DNA of 64,000 nt, from positions 62,001 through 126,000 of the forward strand of contig NW_026705148.1 in NCBI RefSeq assembly GCF_029867415.1, written 5' to 3'. Position numbers and translations under genes: made by a program. The notes below the pieces were generated by a model that saw only the letters and a program-made list of their open reading frames with translations, did not search any database and was not told where the DNA came from. This document shows, piece by piece, positions 54,732 to 64,000 of this stretch. The stretch is from Vicia villosa (taxonomy: Eukaryota > Streptophyta > Magnoliopsida > Fabales > Fabaceae). The stretch's first letter is position 1. Each line of letters begins with the position of its first letter.

Positions 54732-57700
54732 TTAAACATCACCTTCGTCTAAAATTCCAAGCTCTCGTCGAATTTTGTAAAACGATTCTTTTGGGAGAGG
54801 CTTGGTGAAGATATCCGCAAGTTGATTATGAGTATCTACAAAAGTGACTTCAACATCTCCTTTAAGCACATGATCGCGAAGAAAATGATGTCGAATGTCT
54901 ATGTGTTTGGTTCTTGAATGCATGACCGGATTCTTTGTAATATTTATAGCACTTGTATTGTCGCATCGAAGAGGAATACATCCGAGATCAAGTCCGTAGT
55001 CACGAAGTTGTTGCTTAAGCCAAAGAATTTGTGCACAACAACTACCTGCTGCTATATATTCTGCTTCGGCCGTACTAAGAGCAACACATGCTTGCTTTTT
55101 ACAAGCCCATGATACTAATGCATTTCCAAGAATGTGACAAGTACCACTTGTGCTTTTACGATCAGTTTTACATCCTGCATAATCCGCGTCAGAATAACCA
55201 ATTAAATTGCAAACACTACCTTTTGGATACCATAAGCCAACATTGGTTGTTCCTTTGAGATACTTCATGATCCTTTTAACCGCCATAAGATGTGATTCCT
55301 TTGGATTTGCTTGGAAGCGAGCACAAAGACAAACACTAAACATTATGTCAGGACGGCTTGCCGTCAAATATAATAAAGAATCAATCATACCTCGATACTT
55401 AGTAATATCAATTGGAGTACCGGATTCATCTTGATCAACATATGTACCGGAGCCCATTGGAGTATTCATTGCTTTACAATTATCCATATCAAACTTCTTC
55501 AATAATTCTTTACAATATTTGGATTGATTGATAAAGATTCCATCTTTGAGTTGCTTAATTTGTAGTCCAAGAAAGTAGTTCATCTTTCCCATCATAGACA
55601 TCTCGAATTCTCCTTGCATCATCAATGAGAATTCCTCACACATTTCTTTGTTAGTCGATCCAAAAATGATATCATCAACATAGACTTGAACCAATAAAGT
55701 GTTACTCTTGATTTTCTTAATGAACAAAGTTTTATCAACCTTACCCTTTTCGAAACCCTTTTCACACAAAAAATTGCTAAGTCTATCATACCATGCTCTT
55801 GGTGCTTGCTTTAAGCCATAAAGAGCCTTTCTCAACTTAAAGACATGTGTAGGATTCTTGAAGTCTTCAAATCCCGGGGGTTGTTTGACATAGACTTCTT
55901 CATTGATGTAGCCATTCAAGAATGCGCTCTTGACGTCCATTTGATAAAGCTGAAAATTTAATGAACATGCATAAGCAAGTAAAAGACGAATAGCTTCTAA
56001 CCTTGCAACCGGAGCAAATGTTTCTTCAAAGTCGATTCCTTCTTCTTGATTGTAACCTTGGGCCACCAATCTTGCTTTGTTTCGAACAATTATACCATTC
56101 TCATCAAGTTTGTTCTTAAACACCCATCGAGTACCTATGATGTGTTTATTACTTGGTCTAGGCACAAGTTCCCAAACTTGATTTCTCTCGAATTGATTCA
56201 ATTCTTCTTGCGTTGCATTTATCCATTGATCGTCTCCTAAGGCTTCATCAACTTTGGAAGGTTCAATTTGAGAAACAAAAGCCATGTGTAAGCAAGCATC
56301 TTTGAGATTTAATCTTGTTGCAACTCCTTGACTAATATCACCAATAACTTTATCAATAGGATGATCTCTATGAGTTCTCCATTCTTTTGGTAGATCATTG
56401 GTGTTTGATTCTTGTTGTACACTTTCTTGTTGAACACTTTCTTGTTGTACTTCCGGTGCCTTCACAATTGTATCATTTGAAAGTTCTTCCGGTGCCTTCA
56501 CAATTGTATCATTTGAAGGTTCTTCCGGGGGTAAATCTAAAGGATCATCATCATCACAAACAACTATTTCCTCTTTGGAAGTGTTAGTCTCATCAAAAGA
56601 TACATGCATGGATTCTTCAATAGTTAAAGTTCTTTTATTATAAATTCTATATGCTTTACTAGAAAGAGAATAACCAAGAAATATACCTTCGTCGGATTTC
56701 TCATCAAACTTACCAAGATTGTCTTTGTCATTGTTTAGAACAAAGCACTTGCATCTAAAAATGTGAAAGTGAGCAATGTTTGGCTTTATTCCTTTGAAGA
56801 GTTCATATGGAGTCTTCTTTAAGATAGGTCTAATGATTACTCGATTTCCAACATAACATGCCGTACTAACCGCATCCGCCCAAAAATATTTAGGAAGATT
56901 TGCATCACTAAGCATTGTTCTTGCAAGTTCCACTATAAACCTATTTTTCCTTTCGACTACTCCATTTTGTTGTGGAGTTCTTGGTGCTGAAAAATTATGA
57001 GAGATACCATGTTCTTCACAAAATTATTCAAACGATGCATTTTGAAACTCTCCACCATGATCACTTCTTATGGATACAATCTTTAATGATTTTTCATTTT
57101 GGATTTGTTTTGCATACTTCTTAAAGGCTCTAAAAGCATCACTTTTCTGCACAAGAAACAAAGTCCAAGAATATCTAGAATAATCATCAACAATAACTAA
57201 AGCGTATACATTACCTCCGAAGCTTCTTGTCCTTGATGGACCAAATAGATCCATATGCAACAATTGAAGTGGCCTTGTTGTAGTCACCACATTCTTTGGT
57301 TTGAAAGATGATTTGGTTTGCTTTCCCTTTTGACATGCATCACATAATTTATCTTTGACAAACTTTATCTTAGGTAGGCCAATAACAAGATCATGTTTGG
57401 TTAATTTATTTAAATGGTCCATATGAATATGGGCTGCTCTTTTATGCCATAACCATGATTCATTATTGTTTACTAAAAGACATTTTACTTTCAAAGATAA
57501 ATCATTTAAAGAAATCATAAAAATGTTATTAATTCTTGTACCTTTGAGTTTTACCTCATTGGTGACTTCATCGATGATCAAGCATTCCTCCTTAGTGAAT
57601 TTGATCTTGAAGCCTTTGTCACAAAGTTGGCTAATGCTTAGAAGATTATGCTTTAGTCCTTCAACATAAAGAACATCTTCAATGGATGTGAAAGGTGGTG

Positions 57701-57860
57701 CACCAACTTTGCCTTTGCCAAGAATTCTTCCCTTATTGTTGTCTCCATAAGTGACAAAACCCTTGGCCTTTAACCTTAGATCTGAAAATTGGTTTAAGTC
57801 ACCCGTCATATGCTTTGAACAACCACTATCTAGATACCATAGGTTTGAAGTGGTCTTCAA
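54732..57860 (-). pseudogene. Copia pol: protease, integrase, RT, RNase H (stop codons)
   Basis: One frame on the minus strand. The protease active site DSGCSKHMTG is intact (Asp near 57830). The integrase HHCC finger and first two catalytic Asp residues (HMDLFGP; RSDHGGEF) precede an in-frame TAA at 57024-57026. The same frame continues with [11 protein letters not shown] carrying the catalytic Glu. RT has [10 protein letters not shown]. RNase H is complete ([40 protein letters not shown]), ending LGILDEGDV before TAA at 54732. The stop between the integrase residues prevents full-length translation. Confidence 0.9.
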
Positions 57861-57878
57861 GCATGCCTACAAAACAAA

Positions 57879-59642
57879 TTAAGTTTTGTTAGGTACCCAA
57901 ATGGCTTTGGGTCCATCATAGTTAGTTCCTTTCTTCACCCATACATAATGTCCACTAGGAACACTAAAGTTCCTTACATAACAAGCATTGGGTGTGTGAC
58001 CAATAATACCACAATAAAAACAAGTAGGTTCAAAGTTACTTCTATATCTAGGAGGATAAGATTTCTTCTTAATAAAGTTCTTCCTTTTAGGATAATGTTG
58101 CATTACTTTAGGCTTGATCACTTTCTCTTGAATTGGTTGGTTACTAGCTTTGACAAAGATAGTCTTGTTGGATGTTGGTTTATCAAATTTAGAGAAACCA
58201 AGTCCGCTCTTATCATTGGAGTATCTTTGTGTGCTAAGAACATTTTCCAATCCAATTTCCCCTTTTTCATATCTTTCTAAAACACGTTTTAATTGGACAA
58301 TTTGGAAGGAAAGTGATTCACAATTCTTGCATGCAACATTATCTTCTTGAACACTAATCATTTTTTCTTTGTCATCTTTATGTTCTTCTTCAATTATCTT
58401 AACCTTTTCTTCTAAAGATGATATTATCTTCTTTTGAGATGAGATAGTTTTATAGAGAATTTTACACTCATTTAACAATTCATTTATTGCATATTGTGCA
58501 CCATTATTAAAAAGAGAATCATCGTAACTAACCTCGCCTTCTTCATCATCGGAATGGTGTGATGCCATCAATGCTAGATTTGCACTTTCATCACTATCGG
58601 AGTCCGATGAAGAACTTACTTCATTATCTTCCCATGCTATGTAGGCACTTTTCTTTTTGAATTCCTTCTTGCCTTTGAATCCATTCTTCTTAGAAAGTTT
58701 TGGACACTCCGGCTTTATGTGTCCTTGTTTCCCACATTCATAGCATGTTACTTCTTGTGATGAAGTGGATGCTTCTTTATCCTTATGCTTTGAGAATTTC
58801 TTCCTTTTGACAAAGTTAGCATTATCAATATTATTTTTATTACCAAAAAATTTGCCTAACCTTTTTACAAGAAGCAAGAAGTTTTCATCTTCATCCGATG
58901 CATTTTTCATTTTGCTTTCTTTTGAATCTACTTTTAATGCAATGCCTTTGGATTTCTTCTCTAAGTTCTCATGCTTTTCCAATCTTCCAAGTTCTGTCTC
59001 ATATTCTTGAAGTTTTCCAAATAGTGTTGCGGAAGTAAGTTTTGATAAATTCTTCTTTTCGGATATCGCCGTCACTTTTGGTTGCCACTCCCTTGTCAAA
59101 GATCTGAGCACTTTAAGATTAAGTTCTTCGGTAGTAAGAGTCTTACCAAGTGCCTTCAAGTGATTTGTCAAATGTACGAATCGTTTTTGCAAATCGAGAA
59201 TAGTTTCTCCAGGCTTCATTCTAAACAGTTCGTACTCTTGGCTTAAAGTATTCAATCTTGATCTTTTAACTTCAGCGGTACCTTCATGAGTTTCTACAAG
59301 AGTATCCCAAATTTCTTTTGATGTTGTACATGTTGATACTCGGAAGAATTCATCCATACTAAGAGCACCATGAAGAAGACTGATCGCCTTTTTGTCAGCA
59401 AGAACCCTTTTTCTATCATTATCATCCCATGACGCTTTAGGTTTCTCCGATCCAACACCATTAACGACCGTTGTAGGAACATGAGGACCTTGTAGGACAG
59501 CCTCCCAAACTTCTTCTCCTTGTGCTTCTAGATGAGCCTTCATTTGGATTTTCCAAAAGTCAAAATATTCACCACAAAACAATGGAGGCTTGTTGTTAGA
59601 ACCACCATCTTTGAAAGCCGGTCTTTGATTTGCGGAAGCCAT
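57879..59642 (-). pseudogene. Copia gag
   Basis: 587 residues from ATG at 59642, 34 bp after the PBS. The N-terminal domain FCGEYFDFWKIQMKAHLEAQGEEVW is copia Gag. CCHC knuckles are at residues 300-313 (CYECGKQGHIKPEC) and 541-554 (CFYCGIIGHTPNAC). A Ser/Asp-rich stretch and a coiled coil (about 385-440) lie between. It ends at TAA 57879-57881; a further in-frame TAG at 57867-57869 separates it from pol. Frames of gag and pol agree, so an intact relative would read them as one polyprotein. Confidence 0.88.
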
Positions 59643-59675
59643 TCTGGATCTTTAGGAACAAGTTACCTATAACTT

Positions 59676-59687
59676 GCTCTGATGCCA
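59676..59687 (-). other. Copia primer-binding site (initiator-Met type)
   Basis: Minus strand TGGCATCAGAGC, two bases from the LTR. Same as in the Sirevirus at 15767. Confidence 0.85.
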
Positions 59688-59689
59688 AA

Positions 59690-61012
59690 TGTAAGTATAA
59701 GAGTGCGCCTAAGAGGGGGGGTGAATTAGGTTTTCAAAATTTTAATCGGTTTTATGAGAATACTTCTAATAATTTTTGGTTAAGTGTTTGAAGGTTTTTG
59801 TAAGGTTCTTTTCTTTTCTTTGGTAATGGTGATGAAAGCGACAAAGTGCGGAAAAGTAAAGAACGCAACGATATATACTGGTTCCCCTCATAATCCGAGA
59901 GTACTCCAGTCCCCTTTCAAACACGAAAGAGATTTCACTATAGTTAGAATTATTGTACAAGCCTATGCCTACTATCTAACCTATAGGGTGATCAAAGGTT
60001 CTTAACACCTTTAAGATCAATCAATACTAATGTGAATGAAGAACAATCCTCTTCAAACACACCACTTACTTCCAACAATCCTGGATAGTAAGGAAACAAT
60101 ACAATCTTATTTTCAACAATCCTGAAAAATAAGATATAATTTCTAAGTATAATTTGAGTAGAAGTTTGTAGAGCAATATCAATCTTGGATTGATCTTCTT
60201 CTTCAAATAAACAATTCTCAAAATGAATATAAGTGTTCACAATGTATGCATGAAACTTTAAATGAATTCTCAATGAAAATGTGTATAGAAAGTTTCACTT
60301 GAAAATAAGATTTGATGAACACTTGGAAATATTGAAAGATGAAGAATATATGGTTTATGAATTGTTAATGAAGAAGGTGAATAATGATTCTGAAATATGT
60401 ATTATTTATAATGTGTCAAACACCTCTTTGAATGGTTATTTTTCCATGAAACAATGCAATGATCAAGTGGTAAGAAAATGGATTCGTTTGAATAAGATCA
60501 TGCAATGAAAAAACACACTGGTTCAGTAGGAACCGGTTCCTACCTGGGAGAACCCGGTTCCTGCTGAACGTTACAGCAGAAATTTCAAATTTTGAACTGA
60601 GGAACCGGTTCCCACCTAGGGACAACCCGGTTCCCCATAGTAAAACACAGAGAACTGAAAACTTAGAATGCTGGGAACCGGTTCCCCCATAGGGACAACC
60701 CGGTTCCTAAAACCTTTATTTTGAATTTTAACTTTGAAAAAGGTTTTAAATGAACTTTTTGAAGGATGACACTTTGTAGTATGTTTATGATATGCATGGA
60801 AATATATTTGTGAACAATTATATGTCAAAGTGAGTATTGTTTATACCTTTGACATTTTAGCTTGATTCTTGAATCTTCACAATTTCTTCAAGACTTTGAA
60901 ATGATGTATTTTTGCTTGATACTTGAAATTCTTTTTGCACATCCTTTATAAAATCTTGATGTCCATATTGTCTTCATCTAAACACACTATACTTGAGAAG
61001 CTTGCATTTACA
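59690..61012 (-). repeat. Copia right LTR (5' LTR in element sense)
   Basis: 1323 bp, partner of 53097-54419 with about ten differences. TATAAATA on the minus strand at 60403-60410. TSD CCGGC follows at 61013-61017. Confidence 0.95.
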
Positions 61013-61017
61013 CCGGC
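61013..61017. repeat. Target site duplication CCGGC (right copy, copia)
   Basis: Matches 53092-53096; element D sequence resumes after it. Confidence 0.93.
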
Positions 61018-61384
61018 TTCAGTCGGGAATCCAAAGCCAGCTATCTCGCTACTTCCTATAGGCCAAAGTCAAGTTCAACTAAGGTTCTAAGGGCGAATTA
61101 GTGCTTGTGACACCACGCGGTAGCCAAATGTCTCCTCGATCATATTCAAGGGCCATCAGGACAAACCAAAGCGTCGCACTAACGGTGGCCACCAATTCAA
61201 CCATAACGATACATGTCGTACAGCCTCCCTGGTTTCATGCCACATACCTAAGGTACACTAGATCCGGGTGTAGGATCTTTCGCACGGCAGAATACCCAAA
61301 ACAGCCTTTAAAGATAAAGCAAACAAGTCAAACAAATTTAAAGTGATCCTAGCTCTAAGGTAACCCCTCTTTTATTCGAAAGCA
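61018..61384 (-). other. Element D internal sequence, right part
   Basis: 370 bp between the copia element and the PBS. Non-coding; no similarity recognised. Confidence 0.6.
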
Positions 61385-61402
61385 TCCCCAATAGAGTCGC
61401 CA
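61385..61402 (-). other. Element D primer-binding site
   Basis: Minus strand TGGCGACTCTATTGGGGA, four bases from the LTR; two differences from the Ogre/LARD1 site. Confidence 0.85.
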
Positions 61403-61406
61403 GTTC

Positions 61407-64000
61407 TGTAATACGGTGAACAGACTTTATTTGAAATGTCGCGGATAGCAAGAGTCGCCACCGACTTTTATTTTATCCAATTGGAAAGGCAAAAAGAACA
61501 GGAAAGACCTTTGAAAGATTTTGAGTTCGGGGGGTAGGTTATACAAAGGGAAGGTGTAAGGCACCCTTTGCATCCATGGTTATCCATGGGCTCTTAATTG
61601 CTTAGCTCACTTTGTTTGTTTGAAAAGTTTGAATAAGAAAAGATTCGTTTAAGGACTTTAGCTTGTAAATAAGCGTAGCCTTGTTTTGAATTGAGTTGGA
61701 AAAGAGGTGTGAAACGTAATTTGAAATTTTGTTGTGAGCAAGCAGTTAAGAGCTACCTACCCTAAGATTATGGTCTTTCTTGTTCTTTAAGTCTTTCGGG
61801 CGAAAGGGTCTATCCATACCATGAGAAGGCAGGAAGTCTTTCAATTGGATGTGAAGGGTCATCGAGAAAGTATCATTCGCCATAAAACTGTCCCCACCAT
61901 GAAAAGGTAAGTAGTCTTTAAGGAAGGATAAAATAGTCATTTAGGCAACAGTAAGGATACCTTAGCAATCGAAGGGACTATCACCATTTAATCGAGGGAC
62001 AAGATCACATTTTATCGTAGGCAACTCGAAAGGGACTATGATCTTTTATCGGAGGGACGTGGTGATTTTGAATCGAAGGAAGCAAGCTAAGGTATCCCTA
62101 TATTCGAAGGGACTTGACTATTTGATCGAAATCGAAGGCAACAGTAACAGGCAACAAGAGGGGTACCCTAAAGGTGTTTGTGTGCACCAATCACGTGATT
62201 GTTTTCGATTGTATTCATCTTTGAGTTAAGATTAGATAGCAATTAATTGATTATCTTTTCACTCCCTATTTACTAACCATGCAGTTAAATAACAATTATA
62301 TTGTGCGGAAATTAAAAGACAGAAAATAAACCTACAACTATTACAAGGCTTCGGGATTAAGGGGGTACATAACCAAAAATTGGGAGATGCGGAAAGTAAA
62401 GGCAGAAAGATAAATAAAATCCTAATTACTATTACATCACAAAAGTTGCAACCTATACTCCCTCTAGAATTTAAATAACGAAACTTAAATAATTAAATAA
62501 ATAGTATAATTAAATAAATAGTATAATTAAAAAAACGACAGAAATTAAATAATTAAATAAAAGCATAGTTAAATAAAGTTAGAATTTAAACAAACATTCG
62601 ACAAGCATGGAGTAAGAGATGAGAAGAGAATTCGTGAAATAAAAATGCAGTTTTAGAAAAATCAAGGTTTGAAGGCAAATGAGGTGTTCATGGTGATAAA
62701 TCCTAAATCTTAAAGGTTAGCCTAATGTTATTATTATTAAAACCTAAAATTAATTAGCCTAAAATTAATTTACTATTAAACCTAAAAATAATTAGCCTAA
62801 AATTAATTTATTATTATTAAACCTAAAAATAATTAGCCTAAAATTAATTAAAACCTAGTGTCTAAATTAAAGTTAGCTAATTAAAAAAATAATTTTAATT
62901 ACTAATTAATTTAACTTAATTAATTAATTAATTTAATTGTTAAATGAAATAAAACAAAAAAAACAAGGAAAGAAAAAAAAACAACCAAAAAGCTGAAGGA
63001 GCAAAAAAGAAACCTGGGCGTGGGATTTGGTATGAGAAGCCCCTGAGGGTGTACGGTGGAAGAGCACGTCTAGAGCATTAGATCTTTGAAGTGGAGAGAT
63101 CTGATGGTCAGCGTTGAAGATGTACCGTGGAGACGCGTGGGAGCATGCGTACATGACCTGCAAGTAAGTTAGTTCAAATAGGAAAATAAAAATACACTGG
63201 GGAGCTAAGATTCGAACCCCTGTCCACTGGGTTGCCATATTGCTTACGCTGCCAGCTGTGCCACGGTTGTTAATTGATAATTGCATGGAAACAAAACTTT
63301 AAATAAGAAAGAATATGATAAATGGAAAAGTCAAAAAGGCCGTCAGCGTGGGACCCGCTGTTATGCATACAGCCTATCGCGAATGGAAAGATAACGAGGG
63401 ACCGTTTGACCGTCCAATGAGAGCGGAGGGAGAACTTGAATGCGCTGGCTGGCTAATGGAAAGAGGCCACGCGTCTGGTCCAATGCCAACTCATTAATCT
63501 TCATCTTCAACCTCCGCACCTGGGATTTTCTTGCAGGGTTAGCTGTGGAATTACCTGCGGATTTTCCGCAGGTTTTCTTTCTAATTTTCAGACCTTCGAA
63601 TCAGCCATGGATGACGTTGCAGGGATCCCAATCGCGCCCAGATCCACTAACTTTGACCTTCTGAATTCAATGAAGGTGGTTTGGAGGCCTGGATCGATCT
63701 AGAGACCTGGATCCGAATGAGTTCTCTTTCAAACCCTAACCATGGTGTTTTGCGTTCTACGCTCTAAAGCTCCGGTATATGAGTTCCAAACTGTCACAAA
63801 CATTAACATGAATTCATACAAGGGGTTAGTTTCGATTAAGATATATTGAAACTTGGTATACGAATCAAACAATTATGCATGAACAATGTTAACGTGATGT
63901 AACCATCCCTGGGGTCATGGAGTTTTGTTGATGATTCAGCATCGTCCTATACCATTCTGTGAAGAGATTGAGATGATGTTTTGGACTTGAGAATGTCTGG
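61407..64000 (-). repeat. Element D right LTR (5' LTR), continues past window
   Basis: Starts TGTAATACGG on +. Contains PBS-like AGAGTCGCCACC (61451-61462), the U5 hairpin (61541-61573), TCGAAGGGACTAT-type repeats (61968-62140), AT-rich CCTAAAATTAATT repeats (62700-62940), a tRNA-like motif (63196-63268) and a region resembling 33360-33620 in general design. No gene supported. Confidence 0.82.
63196..63268 (-). other. tRNA-like motif in element D LTR
   Basis: On the minus strand an A-box TGGCACAGCTGG (63252-63263, full match to the consensus) and a B-box GGTTCGAATCT (63208-63218, one mismatch), 33 bp apart. The T-arm stem does not pair, so it is not a tRNA gene. It could be a relic of a tRNA or SINE head. 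Confidence 0.35.

Larger units (their letters stand above)
53097..61012 (-). mobile_element. Ty1/copia retrotransposon inside element D
   Basis: A complete 7916-bp element with 1323-bp LTRs, PPT, iMet-type PBS, one gag-pol frame on the minus strand, and a 5-bp TSD. The two LTRs differ at about ten positions. Two CCHC knuckles in gag and the order protease-integrase-RT-RNase H are copia type. I do not assign the lineage firmly (Tork or SIRE relatives). Three in-frame stops make it non-autonomous. Confidence 0.94.
35910..64000 (+). mobile_element. Ogre B: Ogre/Tat Ty3 retrotransposon, interrupted, runs off the window
   Basis: Order: 5' LTR remnant (35910-38633), PBS (38636), leader, ORF1 (39386-45854, split by an LTR), gag (46378), protease, putative intron, RT and RNase H, cut at 51496 by element D. 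ORF1 before gag is a hallmark of Ogre. Internal stops at 39860, 48403 and 50855 and a frameshift near 49471 show it is dead. The rest of pol must lie beyond 64000, after element D. Confidence 0.88.
51497..64000 (-). mobile_element. Element D: non-coding minus-strand LTR element in Ogre B RNase H
   Basis: The left LTR remnant (51497-52292) and right LTR (61407 to beyond 64000) match over 795 bp with roughly 11 differences. The PBS on the minus strand at 61385-61402 sets orientation. The internal region (52293-53091 and 61018-61384) has no gag or pol. It hosts the copia element at 53097-61012. The LTR start is TG at 61407, mutated to TT at 51497. The right end and second TSD lie outside the window; a candidate left TSD is CAGAT (51492-51496). 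Confidence 0.82.

Noticed and set aside
62461..62940. Possible AT-rich matrix attachment or origin sequence
   Set aside because: Simple AATTAAATA and CCTAAAATTAATT repeats in an LTR; no specific signal to support a function.

Overview
This window is plant nuclear DNA made almost entirely of nested LTR retrotransposons. I see no host gene. The content fits a legume of the pea/vetch tribe (Fabeae: Pisum, Lathyrus, Vicia, Lens). The evidence is two Ogre-type (Tat lineage) Ty3 elements with a tRNA-Arg-like primer site, an extra ORF1 before gag, a double RNase H and kilobase-long LTRs, plus a Sirevirus (SIRE) and a second Ty1/copia element. The species call is inference.

Layout. Ogre A (+ strand) enters from the left edge and runs to about 33340. 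Its protease/ORF2 is split at 1049/10456 by a 9.4 kb non-coding element on the minus strand (LARD1, 1050-10450, TSD GTCAT). Its integrase is split at 14557/23577 by a Sirevirus on the plus strand (14558-23571, TSD TATTT). Its 3' untranslated region (24349-27291) carries three hairpins, a 60-bp array and a 76-bp array; the 3' LTR starts at 27292. A truncated minus-strand LTR (33341-35909) lies between it and Ogre B (+ strand): LTR remnant 35910-38633, PBS 38636, ORF1, gag, protease, RT. Ogre B is interrupted by a minus-strand LTR (40642-45327) inside ORF1 and, in RNase H at 51496, by a second non-coding minus-strand element (D, 51497 to beyond 64000). Element D itself holds a minus-strand Ty1/copia element (53097-61012, TSD CCGGC).

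How the parts work together. The Ogre copies are broken by stops, frameshifts and insertions. LARD1 and D carry no gag or pol, yet they share the Ogre primer-binding site; LARD1 also shares the Ogre polypurine tract and LTR start. They therefore look like passengers moved in trans by intact Ogre copies elsewhere. LARD1 has nearly identical LTRs and is the youngest insertion here.

Most notable signals. The non-coding parts of these elements are rich in small hairpins whose stems vary by compensatory or G-U changes. A U5 hairpin occurs in five LTR types; three hairpins follow the Ogre A pol; 13-unit and 6-unit hairpin arrays sit in the Ogre A LTR; and three hairpins sit in the Ogre B LTR. All were read by eye without folding software. 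Other points are an in-frame fusion of a truncated RNase H to an env-like tail in the Sirevirus, and a triplicated GGAACCGGTTCC palindrome upstream of the copia TATA box.
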